Assembly (NCBI RefSeq): GCF_051388935.1
Contig: NZ_JBPKBI010000022.1
Location: 37,318 to 101,317, forward strand
Source of the DNA: Yinghuangia sp035454725
Lineage (GTDB): Bacteria; Actinomycetota; Actinomycetes; Streptomycetales; Streptomycetaceae
Direction: 5' to 3'
Length of the DNA stretch: 64,000 nt
Position numbers and translations under genes: made by a program
In this document: positions 17,502 to 25,679 of the stretch, one piece after another
How positions within the stretch are numbered: the stretch's first letter is position 1
Layout of the letters: every line of letters begins with the position of its first letter
Notes under the pieces: generated by a model
What the model was told of the DNA's origin: nothing
What the model saw: the letters and a program-made list of their open reading frames with translations, nothing else
Databases searched by the model: none

Positions 17502-18134
17502 TCAGCGGAGGTCCTGCTCCATGGCCTCGATGTCGTCCTCGTAGGCCGTGCTGGTCTCAAACCGGTAGATGACCGACTGCGGGTCGACCTCGTCGAAGGG
17601 CGCGTCCAGCCACTCCCCCGGTTCGGCTTGTTCGATCGCGGTGACCCACAGGGTGGAGTCGCCGGTCTCCAGGCCGATCTCCTCGGCGCGCTGGGCGATC
17701 TCGTCGGGGTCGTACACGTCGAACAGCACCGCGAGCGCGGCCGACGTGGTCTCGATGCCCTCACCGCCGAGCTCGCCCGGCTCGCCCGACTCCGCGTCGG
17801 CGCGGCGCGCGTGGTCGAGCAGCGTCAACGAGTCCTTGACGAGGTAGTCGCGGCGGATGAGGACGGTGACCGCGTCGGGGTTGTCGGGACCGAGGTATTC
17901 CTCGGCCTCGGAGCGGTCCGGCACCTCGAAGGGCGTGACTTCGTCGTAGACGTCGTACAGCAGCTCGTCGTACGCCTCCGCCAACGAGGCCAGCTCGTCG
18001 TACGCCGCGAAAACGGCCGGGTCGCTCTCGCCCTGACGCCGCTCGACGGCGGCCAAGTGACGGTCGACGGCCGACTTCAACGCCTCGGCGGCGGCTCGTA
18101 CCTGCTCGGGCGTGGGCTGTGCAACTCCGGTCAT
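17502..18134 (-). CDS. Conserved acidic hypothetical protein
   Basis: 210 residues, very rich in Asp/Glu, with no membrane segment or signal peptide. The first 70 residues are predicted helical (ALKSAVDRHLAAVERR, AYDELASLAEAYDELLYDVYDEV). The middle has VLIRRDYLVKDSLTLLDHAR, and the end IYRFETSTAYEDDIEAMEQDL. I recognise it as a protein type common in Streptomyces, without a known function or named domain. Divergent from the DUF5703 gene. Confidence 0.8.
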   Translation of the reverse strand: MTGVAQPTPEQVRAAAEALKSAVDRHLAAVERRQGESDPAVFAAYDELASLAEAYDELLYDVYDEVTPFEVPDRSEAEEYLGPDNPDAVTVLIRRDYLVKDSLTLLDHARRADAESGEPGELGGEGIETTSAALAVLFDVYDPDEIAQRAEEIGLETGDSTLWVTAIEQAEPGEWLDAPFDEVDPQSVIYRFETSTAYEDDIEAMEQDLR

Positions 18135-18236
18135 GGCATGACGCTATCCGCAACAGCCCCGGTTGCGCACAATGGTTCTGATGCCGGATGCCGCCACATT
18201 GTCGAATCGGCGGTTCGGACTGTCAGGAGTGATCGG

Positions 18237-18422
18237 TTGGCGGACTACGAGTTTCATCAGTTGCACCTCCCGCGTGGCACCTCGCGGAGCGACGCGCGCC
18301 GCATTCTGGCCGAGCACGCGGAGTACGGCCTGTGGGAGTTGGACCGGCTGACGATCCGCCGGGACGGCAGTCGGCGGGTGTTGCTTCGGCGACGCATCAT
18401 CAGGCAGTTGCGTTTGACCTGA
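18237..18422 (+). CDS. DUF5703 family small protein
   Basis: 61 residues: LADYEFHQLHLPRGTSRSDA, then RRILAEHAEYGLWELDRLTI and a very basic C-terminus RRVLLRRRIIRQLRLT. This is the DUF5703 pattern found throughout streptomycetes. The start is the TTG at 18237, supported by AGGAG 7 nt upstream; the longer open frame on this strand is not coding. Function unknown. A strong hairpin (18520-18555) follows. Confidence 0.85.
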   Translation: MADYEFHQLHLPRGTSRSDARRILAEHAEYGLWELDRLTIRRDGSRRVLLRRRIIRQLRLT

Positions 18423-18519
18423 CACGTCGGCCGCCACGCGCCCCCGTGCAGGGCGGGCGCGGTGGCGCCGGGAGGACGACGGGCGCAGCGTGCATACGCA
18501 ACGACTCTTCGGATACGGG

Positions 18520-18555
18520 CGGAGGCCGCCACCCCGAGCAGGGTGGCGGCCTCCG
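18520..18555. terminator. Strong bidirectional terminator hairpin
   Basis: A perfect 15-bp stem (18520-18534 with 18541-18555) and a 6-nt loop lie between the 3' ends of the DUF5703 gene and the long chaplin gene. Confidence 0.85.
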
Positions 18556-18597
18556 TTGTGTGCCGTGGCGGCCCGCGTCACCGCGTGCCTGAGTGGT

Positions 18598-19305
18598 TCA
18601 GTTAGCCGACGGCCTGGTCCGGCGGTAGAGCACCGCGCCTCCGAGCAGGAGTGCGGCGCCGGCGGGCAGCAGCAGCATCGAGGACGCGCCGGTGTGAGCC
18701 AGCTCACCCTTGTCGTGCGGACCGTTGTCGGAGTGGCCGCCGCTGTTCCAACCGCCGTTGTCCCAGCCGCCGTTGCTGCCCCAGCCGCCGTTGGACCCGA
18801 AGCCGGTGGTCCCACCGCCGTTGGTGCCGCCGCCGTTGGTGCCGCCGTTGGACCCGCCGGTGGTGCCGCCGTTGGACCCGCCGTTCGATCCGCCGGTGGT
18901 CTCACCGGGCGGGGTCGTGGTGGGCGGGGTCGTGGTGGGCGGCTGCGTCGTCGGGGGCTTGGTGGTGGGCGGGTGCGTGGTCGGCGGCTTGGTGCTGGTC
19001 GGCGGCTGCGTAGGCGGGCACGAGGGCTTCGCCTTGCAGGGCTCGTCGTCCGGAACACCGGAAACATTCGCGCAGTTGTTGCCGAACGCGGGATTGAGCA
19101 GGCCCACGACGTTGACGGTGTTGCCGCAGATGTTGACCGGCACGTGGATCGGAACCTGCACGTTGTTGCCGGAGAGCACGCCCGGTGACCCGACCGCGGC
19201 CCCTTGCGCACCGCTGTTGGCGTTGGCCGTGCCGACCGCAGCGGACGCGAGTGCCCCCGTGGCCGCCAGGGCGACCAACAGCCCCTTCTTGGCACGCTGT
19301 TGCAT
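18598..19305 (-). CDS. Long chaplin with a single chaplin domain and a sortase signal
   Basis: 235 residues. A signal peptide (MQQRAKKGLLVALAATGALA.., cleavage near ANA) is followed by one chaplin domain (GSPGVLSGNNVQVPIHVPVN, then ICGNTVNVVGLLNPAFGNNC with its two Cys), a PPTxTKPPTT-type Pro/Thr stretch of ~50 residues, a Gly/Asn/Ser repeat region, and LAHTG plus a hydrophobic helix and RRTR. LAxTG is the class E sortase signal of streptomycetes. Chaplins form the hydrophobic amyloid sheath of aerial hyphae; long ones anchor it to the wall. Characterised long chaplins (ChpA-C) have two chaplin domains, so one is unusual. A 7-bp hairpin lies in the predicted 5' leader (19337-19354). Confidence 0.93.
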   Translation of the reverse strand: MQQRAKKGLLVALAATGALASAAVGTANANSGAQGAAVGSPGVLSGNNVQVPIHVPVNICGNTVNVVGLLNPAFGNNCANVSGVPDDEPCKAKPSCPPTQPPTSTKPPTTHPPTTKPPTTQPPTTTPPTTTPPGETTGGSNGGSNGGTTGGSNGGTNGGGTNGGGTTGFGSNGGWGSNGGWDNGGWNSGGHSDNGPHDKGELAHTGASSMLLLPAGAALLLGGAVLYRRTRPSAN

Positions 19306-19336
19306 AGGAGATTCCCCTGTGTCTTCCGTGTGAGGG

Positions 19337-19354
19337 GCGGGGCTGTTGCCCCGC
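19337..19354 (-). promoter_or_regulatory. Hairpin in the 5' leader of the long chaplin gene
   Basis: GCGGGGC (19337-19343), loop TGTT, GCCCCGC (19348-19354): a perfect 7-bp stem 32-49 nt upstream of the start codon, within the likely untranslated leader. Its role is not known. Confidence 0.35.
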
Positions 19355-19580
19355 GACGGCATTAACAGGGTCAAGGCATCGTAGGTCACTCACGAGCGCG
19401 CTTTCACAGCCATATATCGCTCGATCGGATGAGATCCGCGATTTCTTACAACCTTTCCATTGGGCCATACGACAGCACCCCACGCGGGTTCGCAGACTTC
19501 ACGAACCGCTCCGGCACGGGGTTTCGGGGCACCTGCACAAGACGCCGCGACGCGCATCCGCACGACGTCGCCGGATACGC

Positions 19581-19618
19581 CGAACGGCCCCGGAGCCAAA
19601 GGGCTCCGGGGCCGTTCG
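19581..19618 (-). terminator. Terminator of the short chaplin gene
   Basis: A perfect 17-bp inverted repeat (19581-19597 and 19602-19618) with loop AAAG begins about 70 bp downstream of the short chaplin stop and upstream of the long chaplin leader. It separates the two genes into independent transcripts. Confidence 0.85.
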
Positions 19619-19688
19619 TCACGCATTCGTCACGCAGCGGCCACGCAGTGGCCGAGGCACCCCACCGAGAATCGGCCGGGGCCCGGGA

Positions 19689-19928
19689 TCAGGCGTTGAC
19701 GCAGGTGTTGCCGAACGCGGGGTTCAGCAGGCCGATCACGTTGATCGTGTTCCCACAGACGTTGATGGGGATGTGGACCGGCACCTGGACGTTGTTGCCG
19801 GACAGCACGCCGGGCGAACCGACGGCGGCGCCGTCCGCACCCGCGTTCGCCATCGCCGCTCCGGAGCCCGCGAGCGCCAGACAACCCGTCGCCGCCGCCA
19901 GAACGGCGAACTTGCCCATCTTCTTCAT
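19689..19928 (-). CDS. Short chaplin (ChpD-H type)
   Basis: 79 residues. A signal peptide (MKKMGKFAVLAAATGCLALA.., cleavage near AMA-NAG) is followed by a single chaplin domain, with the sequence from GADGAAVGSPGVLSGNNVQV through VCGNTINVIGLLNPAFGNTC with both cysteines. Secreted short chaplins assemble into surface amyloid that lowers water surface tension so that aerial hyphae can emerge. ATG 19928 has AGGAGGA upstream. The pairing of a long and a short chaplin gene near mshC and an M20 peptidase resembles the chpC-chpH neighbourhood of S. coelicolor (as I recall it). Confidence 0.95.
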   Translation of the reverse strand: MKKMGKFAVLAAATGCLALAGSGAAMANAGADGAAVGSPGVLSGNNVQVPVHIPINVCGNTINVIGLLNPAFGNTCVNA

Positions 19929-20078
19929 AAGTGTCAGTCCTCCTAGTCGGAACACGGCACGCTTGCGCGCCGCACAAGGGGAAACGACACCGCTGTGCCG
20001 AGGCTACGACCCATGTGGGGGATTCACCCGTTAGAGGCACCTGTGCGCCGGCGACCGCACCGAAGTGAACCGATCCGG

Positions 20079-21413
20079 TCAGCAGGCGTCGAGGAAACGG
20101 TCGAGAACCCGCACGCCGAACTTCAAACCGTCGACCGGGACGCGCTCGTCCACACCGTGGAACATGCCGGCGAAGTCGAGGTCCGCCGGCAGCTTCAGCG
20201 GCGCGAAACCGAAGCAGCGGATCCCCAGGTCCGCAAACGACTTCGCGTCGGTGCCGCCGGACAGGCAGTACGGGACCGCACGCGCACCGGGGTCCTCCGC
20301 ACGAAGCGAAGCGGACATCGCCTCGACCAGCGCGCCGTCGAAGTCGGTCTCCAACGCCTTGTCGCCGTGCACTCGTTCGCGACGCACGCGCGGGCCGAGG
20401 ACGGCGTCCAGCTCGGCGTGGAACTCGTCTTCGAAGCCCGGCAGGAACCGTCCGTCCACGTGCGCCGTGGCCTGGCCGGGGATGACGTTCACCTTGTATC
20501 CCGCGCCGAGCATGGTCGGCTGGGCGGTGTTGCGGATGGTCGCGCCGACGATCCGGGCGATGGGCCCCAGCCGCTCGATCGCGCCTTCGACGTCCTCGGG
20601 GTCCAGCTCGATCCCCAGCGCGTCCGACACCTCTTCGAGGAACGCACGCACGCTCTTGGTCAGGCGTACCGGGAACCGGTGCGCCCCGAGGCGGGCGACG
20701 GCCTCGCACAGCTCGGTGATGGCGTTGTCGGTGTTGATCATCGACCCGTGACCGGCGGTCCCGTCGACGACCAGCTTCATCCACTCCATACCTTTTTGCG
20801 CCGTCTCGATGAGATACAGCCGCATGTCGTCGTTCACCGAGAACGAGAAGCCGCCGACCTCGCCGATGGCCTCGTTGCAGCCCTCGAACAGCTCGGGGTG
20901 CCGGTCCACGAGCCACCGCGCGCCATACGTGCCGCCGGCCTCCTCGTCCGCGAGAAACGCCAGCACCACGTCGCGCGGCGGCTTGCGGCCCGTCCGCATC
21001 CGCTCGCGCACGACCGCGAGCACCATCGCATCCATGTCCTTCATGTCGACGGCCCCGCGCCCCCACACGCAGCCGTCGGCCACCTCGCCCGAGAAGGGGT
21101 CGTACGCCCAGTCCACCGCATTGGCCGGCACGACGTCGGTGTGCCCGTGGATCAGCAGCCCCGGCCTGCTGCGGTCCTCACCCTCGATCCGCACCACCGT
21201 GCTGGCCCGGCCACGCTCCGACTCGAACACCTGCGGCTCAAGCCCCACCTCCGCAAGCTGCTCCGCGACCCACTCGGCCGCCGCCCGTTCGCCGGGTCCG
21301 CTGCCGTCCCCGAAATTGCTGGTGTCTATGCGAATCAGGTCCCGGCACAACCCGACAACCTCGCGCTCCGCCGCCGACTCGGCACCCTCGACAGCCGCAG
21401 CCCGACCAGTCAT
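20079..21413 (-). CDS. M20/M25/M40-family zinc metallopeptidase
   Basis: 444 residues. Metal and catalytic residues are visible: HGHTDVVP (His ligand and catalytic Asp), RGAVDMKDMDA (bridging Asp), FLADEEAGGTYGA (catalytic Glu-Glu) and the C-terminal SGGTDAKSFADLG. The dimerisation domain sits between (TAGHGSMINTDNAI). The family includes ArgE/DapE/carboxypeptidase-like amidohydrolases. The substrate here is unknown, and the sequence looks closest to the CG10062/carboxypeptidase-S-like streptomycete group. No signal peptide, so cytoplasmic. The gene seems monocistronic. Confidence 0.93.
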   Translation of the reverse strand: MTGRAAAVEGAESAAEREVVGLCRDLIRIDTSNFGDGSGPGERAAAEWVAEQLAEVGLEPQVFESERGRASTVVRIEGEDRSRPGLLIHGHTDVVPANAVDWAYDPFSGEVADGCVWGRGAVDMKDMDAMVLAVVRERMRTGRKPPRDVVLAFLADEEAGGTYGARWLVDRHPELFEGCNEAIGEVGGFSFSVNDDMRLYLIETAQKGMEWMKLVVDGTAGHGSMINTDNAITELCEAVARLGAHRFPVRLTKSVRAFLEEVSDALGIELDPEDVEGAIERLGPIARIVGATIRNTAQPTMLGAGYKVNVIPGQATAHVDGRFLPGFEDEFHAELDAVLGPRVRRERVHGDKALETDFDGALVEAMSASLRAEDPGARAVPYCLSGGTDAKSFADLGIRCFGFAPLKLPADLDFAGMFHGVDERVPVDGLKFGVRVLDRFLDAC

Positions 21414-21575
21414 CCCAGCTCCTCACCACAAAACCCGTCCTCGGCCCCCCATCCTGCACCCGGCGCATGTCCCCGACGTGACAAACCCGGCCCGTCTCCC
21501 CCGCCCCGACCGCCCCTCCGCCTTTGGTACAGTTCTCCGCGTCGCCCCGACCAAAAAGTCACGGGCCACACCCAA

Positions 21576-21659
21576 GTCCGGGTGGCGGAATAGGCAGACG
21601 CGCTAGCTTGAGGTGCTAGTGCCCGCAAGGGCATGGGGGTTCAAGTCCCCCCTCGGACA
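21576..21659 (+). tRNA. tRNA-Leu (anticodon GAG)
   Basis: The acceptor stem GTCCGGG pairs with CTCGGAC (one G-U). The anticodon stem CTAGC/GCTAG encloses the loop TTGAGGT with anticodon GAG. A long variable arm (GTGCCCGCAAGGGCAT) is typical of class II leucine tRNA. The T-arm GGGGGTTCAAGTCCCCC is perfect. CCA is not encoded. It reads CUC/CUU codons. Confidence 0.97.
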
Positions 21660-21663
21660 CGAC

Positions 21664-21723
21664 AAGATCTCCATATCGTGGGCGTCGGGATCAATCTCGA
21701 CGCCCACGGTGTGGAGATTTTTT
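21664..21723 (+). terminator. Rho-independent terminator of tRNA-Leu
   Basis: A long hairpin (left arm from AAGATCTCCATATCGTGGGCGTCG region, right arm CGACGCCCACGGTGTGGAGATT region) is followed by TTTTTT, the best T-tract terminator in the window. It starts 5 nt after the tRNA. Confidence 0.9.
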
Positions 21724-22408
21724 GGCGTGTTTGGAGGTTCTGAACCTGGTCCCATAGTTCACGAGTGACGAGGGGTTCGTGGACGGGTGAGGCGCCAGAC
21801 CCAGTCGGCTTGGTCGTTGCACAGCGCCGACAACGATGACGTCGTAGACATGCGCAGCAGCCACAGCGTTGCCTCTTCCTGTTGCAGTCTCAAGTCGCGG
21901 GTTCAGGTCGGAGTCGCCGGTGGGGATGTCACTCACGGGCCGGTCTCGGCCGCGTCCGGGCACCGTGCCGGGTGCCGTCAGGTTCGGATGGCGAAGGGGT
22001 CGCGCGCCTCGTTCGACGTGTCGACCATGACGTTCTTGACGTAGGTGTACGCGGCGAGGGCGTCCTCACCCCGTTCACGGCCGTAGCCGGTCTGCTTGGT
22101 GCCGCCGAACGGCGCCTGGGCCGCGGGTCGAGCGGTACGTGTTGACCCACACGGTGATCTTCCCGGTCTCGCTGCTGCGCATCGCCATGGGCGCCGTCGA
22201 GCGCGGCCTCGACACTCTCCTCGCCGACGGCTCGTTGGCCGCGCGGGTTCCGGACATGATGACCCGCGCGAGGCTCTACGACCTGGTCGACTACGCCTCG
22301 TACGCCGACTTCGACGCCTCGGTCTTCACGTTCGACCTGGCGGACAACCGCGACTGATCCGCGCATCCCGCGCACTGCGGGATCCGCGGATCGCGCGGGC
22401 GTACGCCG
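21724..22408. other. Decayed zone downstream of tRNA-Leu
   Basis: Apart from the aldehyde dehydrogenase remnant listed separately, this holds only gene scraps. The plus-strand open frame 22139-22357 reads LLADGSLAARVPDMMTRARL, then YDLVDYASYADFDASVF and a stop, with natural-looking codon use; it may be the 3' end of a lost gene, but I do not recognise it. No integrase, att repeat or tRNA 3'-end duplication was found. Confidence 0.5.
21978..22197 (-). pseudogene. Aldehyde dehydrogenase remnant (C-terminal ~65 residues)
   Basis: Read on the minus strand, KITVWVNTYR and, after a +1 frameshift, QAPFGGTKQTGYGRERGEDA followed by LAAYTYVKNVMVD give the classical ALDH C-terminal block (VWVNTY..PFGG.K.SG.GRE.G..A...YT..K). 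The stop TGA is at 21978-21980. Everything upstream, including the catalytic Cys/Glu region, is missing. The remnant breaks into unrelated plus-strand sequence near 22200, pointing to a deletion or rearrangement. Confidence 0.85.
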
Positions 22409-23281
22409 CTACGGGAGCGGAGTGATGTCGAACGCGGCGAGCCGCTCGGGCGCGGCGACGACGTCGATGGTGATGATCAGGTCGTCGCGCGCGGTGAAGA
22501 GCATGACGCGGTGGTTCGGGCCGTCGGGGTCGGCGACGATGCCGGGCACGCCGTCGATGAGGGCACAGAACGCGGTTCCGGCGCCGGCCGCGAACATCGC
22601 CGCGCGGCTCGCGACGCTCTCCGCGCCACGAGTCGGACCGCCGGGGAACATGTCGGACCGGGCGATGACGTCCGGCGCCAGCAGTTTGACGAGTGCGTCC
22701 ACGGCTCCGCCGCGGGCCGCGACAAGGAAGGCCTCGACCACCTCGCGCCTGGGCCGCGTACCCGCGTCGACATCCGACGCCCGGCCCTGCACGCGGCGGC
22801 GCGCCCGGGAGGCGAGTTGGCGCGCGGCGGCCGGCGTGCGGTCGAGCATCACCGCGATCTCGTCGAACGGCACGGCGAACATGTCGTGCAGCACGAACGC
22901 GAGCCGTTCGGCCGGTTCCAGCATTTCGAGGACGACCATGAGTGCCACGCCGACCGAGTCCGTGAGCAGCGCCTGATTTTCGGGCCCGACCTCGACGCGC
23001 GTGCGGTCCGATTCCGTTCCGTGCGAGGTCACGTCGTCCCAGGCCGCCTCACGGCGGTGCCGCCGGGTGCGCAGCATGTCGAGGCAGATGCGGCCCACGA
23101 TCGTGGTGAGCCACCCGCCGAGATTGGCGATCTCGTCGGCGTCCGAGCGGTCGAGCCGCAGCCACGCCTCCTGGACGGCGTCGTCTGCCTCGGCGAACGA
23201 GCCGAGCATGCGGTAGGCGACGGACCGCAGGTGAGGACGGTGCTTTTCGAAGTTCTCGGCCAGGAAGTCGTGTTGGTTCAT
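22409..23281 (-). CDS. ECF sigma factor with SnoaL-like C-terminal domain (SigJ/ECF41-type)
   Basis: 290 residues. Region 2: HLRSVAYRMLGSFAEADDAV followed by QEAWLRLDR. Region 4: AERLAFVLHDMFAVPFDEIA followed by VMLDRTPAAARQLASRARRRV. A ~110-residue C-terminal NTF2/SnoaL-like domain follows, as in the ECF41/SigJ groups, where it stands in for an anti-sigma factor. ATG 23281 (MNQHDFLAENFEKHRPHLRS) is the family start; the open frame continues far upstream only as an overlap with the TetR gene. The cognate redox or carboxymuconolactone partner gene usually adjacent to ECF41 is absent. Confidence 0.92.
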   Translation of the reverse strand: MNQHDFLAENFEKHRPHLRSVAYRMLGSFAEADDAVQEAWLRLDRSDADEIANLGGWLTTIVGRICLDMLRTRRHRREAAWDDVTSHGTESDRTRVEVGPENQALLTDSVGVALMVVLEMLEPAERLAFVLHDMFAVPFDEIAVMLDRTPAAARQLASRARRRVQGRASDVDAGTRPRREVVEAFLVAARGGAVDALVKLLAPDVIARSDMFPGGPTRGAESVASRAAMFAAGAGTAFCALIDGVPGIVADPDGPNHRVMLFTARDDLIITIDVVAAPERLAAFDITPLP

Positions 23282-23406
23282 GGTGTCGTACGTCCTCGGG
23301 TCGGGGGCGTCCGTGGGCCCGCTCGTTCGCTGATGCGGCGGCAAGTCCGCGTTCCTCGGGTCCATGACGAACGGCGGGCCCCCGATGTGACCGCGTCGCC
23401 GCAAAT

Positions 23407-24015
23407 TCAGGGCACCGCGTCGCCCGCGACCCCGGCCCCGGCCTCCGGCCGCAGGCCGTCCATCACCAGGGCCAGCAGCTCGCGGGCCTGACCGGACGGG
23501 TCCGGGCGGGATTCGGCGGCGAAGGCGATCGCCTTCGCGAGCAGGAGCACCTGCGGCGCGGTGACGTCCGGCCTGATCGTCCGGGCACGCTGGGCCTTGT
23601 CGAGCAGGCGGGCCGCCGCGGTGAGCATCGCTTCCCGGCTCCACGAGACGTCGTCGCCGCGCTCGTGCAAGGTGCTGCCCAGCGCGGCGGTCAGGCCGCG
23701 CGATCCGGCGCCGTAGACGACGATCTCGCCCAGCCAGACCGCCATCCCGTCGGCGGCGGACGGGTCGGCGGCCAGTTCCTCCGCGCGCCGCGACAGCTTC
23801 TCGAACGGTGCGGAGTAGACGGCTTTGAGCAGCGCCTCGCGGTTCGCGAAGTGGCGGTACAGCGTCGCGTTGCCCACCCCCGCGCGGCGCGCGATCAGTT
23901 CGAGTGGCGCGTCGAGGCCCTGCTCCGCGTAGACCGCGCGGGCCGCGTCCACCAGGCGGTCGCGGTTGCGCCTGGCGTCCGCACGCTTGGGGCGCTGGGG
24001 CGCGGCTGACGACAT
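23407..24015 (-). CDS. TetR-family transcriptional regulator
   Basis: 202 residues. The HTH domain spans ~10-60 (RRNRDRLVDAARAVYAEQGL, ELIARRAGVGNATLYRHFAN). The C-terminal part is an alpha-helical effector domain with SETBP/YcdC-like features. It lies 125 bp upstream of the ECF sigma gene on the same strand, so the two may be co-transcribed. No dedicated target gene is adjacent other than the sigma factor. Confidence 0.92.
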   Translation of the reverse strand: MSSAAPQRPKRADARRNRDRLVDAARAVYAEQGLDAPLELIARRAGVGNATLYRHFANREALLKAVYSAPFEKLSRRAEELAADPSAADGMAVWLGEIVVYGAGSRGLTAALGSTLHERGDDVSWSREAMLTAAARLLDKAQRARTIRPDVTAPQVLLLAKAIAFAAESRPDPSGQARELLALVMDGLRPEAGAGVAGDAVP

Positions 24016-24230
24016 CTTCTCTCTTCCTGCCGAACAAACGTGCCGATCCTACGTCGCCTCCCGGCGGCAGGCAGCCGCCAGCAGCCGCCGGCAGGCGCCG
24101 ATGGCGCCGCCACCCGATCGCCGGTGCTCCCGGCGGCCCTTTCCGATCAGGCGCGCGGGGGCGATGCGGATCGGCAGTCGACATCGGGGCGCCCGCGTCG
24201 ACGCCGACCGGCGCTCGTTCGGGGGGCGGT

Positions 24231-25550
24231 CTACGCGGCGGCACCGCCGGCATCGAGCTTTCGCGTTCGGACGAGCGAAGGCTCCAAACGGCGGGCCGCT
24301 GCCATGTGCGTGCGACAAGTGCCGCAGTACTGCCCGGCGTTCCGCCCGTAGCGGTGCACCGGTTCGCCGCATCCGGCGCACGGGCCGACCTCCCAGCCGG
24401 GGCAGTGCAGGAGCACCGCAGCCGCGCGGCGTTCCGCGTCGCTGAGCCGGAAGCGTGCGCGGCCGGGTTCCGGCGGGGGATCCGGCATCCACGCCGGGCG
24501 CGGGGCAGGCGGGGCGGCGAGGTCGCGCGCTGCCCGCGATCGTCCCGGCGGGCGTGCGGACTCGCCCGCGTGGCAGTCGAATTCGATCGGTTCGCCGGTG
24601 TAGGTGATCTCCTCGGTGCCGTCGTCTTCGTCGCCCGTGTCCGCGTCGTGGCTGCCGGTCAGGTCGCGCCAGGCCGCCAGTTCCCGGGGGTCGACCCACA
24701 AATGGTGGCCGGAGCGGCGGCGCCCTCGGGCCCGGACGAACAGCGGCACGTGTCGGCCGTACGCCGTCGACACGACCAACTCGTCGATGGTCATGTGCGG
24801 CTTGGCGGGCAGGCACTGCGCCGGCGGAAGCCAGTCGTGGTGCCACGCGTCGCAGGGTCCGCGCCCGTCCGGACACGGCCACACGGCTCTCCGGGTGCAG
24901 CGCCACATCTGGAGGTGCCGCACACCGCTGCGCACCACCAGCTCGCGGCCGTTCGCTATCTCGCGCCACGGCATGTCGTCGACGCGCGCCCACGGAGCCC
25001 GGTCGACCACCTCGGAATCGGGGTCGTTGACCACCCACGACGGGATCGCGTCGTTGCGCCGGGCGGTCTGCGAGCGGCGGCGTACGCTGCCCGCCGAAAC
25101 CGGCGAGTACTGGATCTTCCAGCCGACGCGCACGCCGTCGGGCCCAGTGACCAGTGCGTCCATGACGCCGTGCCCGTCGGGGGTGCGGGCCTCGACTTCG
25201 ACGTCCAGGTCGTGTGCGGCGGCGGCGGACGCGATGCGGTCCCGGGTCGCGCGGCGCTGGTCCCCCTGCTCCGCGGACGCGCGGTGGGTGACGGGCAAGT
25301 GCGCCGCCACCCAGCGCACTTGGCTGCCGCTCCGGGCGCGGCGGACGAACATCCAGCGGGATTTGCCGCGGTGTTCGGAGTGGCATACGCCGTGGAGGCG
25401 GTGGGACAGGCACTCCAGCATGTGCGGGTCTCGGTCGGATACCGCGGTGGTGATCTCGTCGAGCAGGCCGTCGATTTCGGGGTGGCCGAGGTCGCTTCGG
25501 TTGAGGTTGACAGCGATACCTCGCTGCGTGTGCCATACACCGTTTGCCAT
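24231..25550 (-). CDS. CoiA-like nuclease-fold protein with a C-terminal zinc ribbon
   Basis: 439 residues. Residues ~100-160 (RDRIASAAAAHDLDVEVEAR .. GVMDALVTGPDGVRVGWKIQ .. YSPVS) align with the core of CoiA competence nucleases (D..[E]xQ-S). Asp131 and Gln147 are kept, but the catalytic Glu position is Lys145. The C-terminus has CAGCGEPVHRYGRNAGQYCGTC, a zinc ribbon. MANGVWHTQRGIAV suits the start. CoiA-type proteins act on incoming or recombining DNA; here catalysis may be lost. Divergent from the ATP-grasp gene, with a small inverted repeat between them. Confidence 0.65.
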   Translation of the reverse strand: MANGVWHTQRGIAVNLNRSDLGHPEIDGLLDEITTAVSDRDPHMLECLSHRLHGVCHSEHRGKSRWMFVRRARSGSQVRWVAAHLPVTHRASAEQGDQRRATRDRIASAAAAHDLDVEVEARTPDGHGVMDALVTGPDGVRVGWKIQYSPVSAGSVRRRSQTARRNDAIPSWVVNDPDSEVVDRAPWARVDDMPWREIANGRELVVRSGVRHLQMWRCTRRAVWPCPDGRGPCDAWHHDWLPPAQCLPAKPHMTIDELVVSTAYGRHVPLFVRARGRRRSGHHLWVDPRELAAWRDLTGSHDADTGDEDDGTEEITYTGEPIEFDCHAGESARPPGRSRAARDLAAPPAPRPAWMPDPPPEPGRARFRLSDAERRAAAVLLHCPGWEVGPCAGCGEPVHRYGRNAGQYCGTCRTHMAAARRLEPSLVRTRKLDAGGAAA

Positions 25551-25565
25551 ACCATGAGCATACGA

Positions 25566-25586
25566 ATTGGGTCTGACATGCCCAAT
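25566..25586. promoter_or_regulatory. Inverted repeat between divergent CoiA-like and ATP-grasp genes
   Basis: ATTGGG (25566-25571) and CCCAAT (25581-25586) are separated by 9 nt, in an unusually AT-rich 130-bp divergent promoter region. Possible operator. Confidence 0.4.
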
Positions 25587-25679
25587 ACCTGTTCTAACAC
25601 CGGAAGTTGTGACGGATCCGATTCGACCCCCGCCGAACGCGTGCGTGGCGGGCGGCAGGCGGCGGCCTATCGTGGTGCG

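Noticed and set aside
19630..21066. Long minus-strand frame across the short chaplin and the M20 peptidase
   Set aside because: Overlaps two well-supported genes; Arg/Gly-rich shadow.
21691..21963. 90-codon minus-strand frame behind the tRNA terminator, considered as an integrase remnant
   Set aside because: No integrase or transposase motif could be seen, and it overlaps the terminator.
22409..24253. A 614-codon fusion of TetR-antisense sequence with the ECF sigma factor
   Set aside because: Only the last 290 codons are sigma-factor-like; the upstream part overlaps the TetR gene in another frame.
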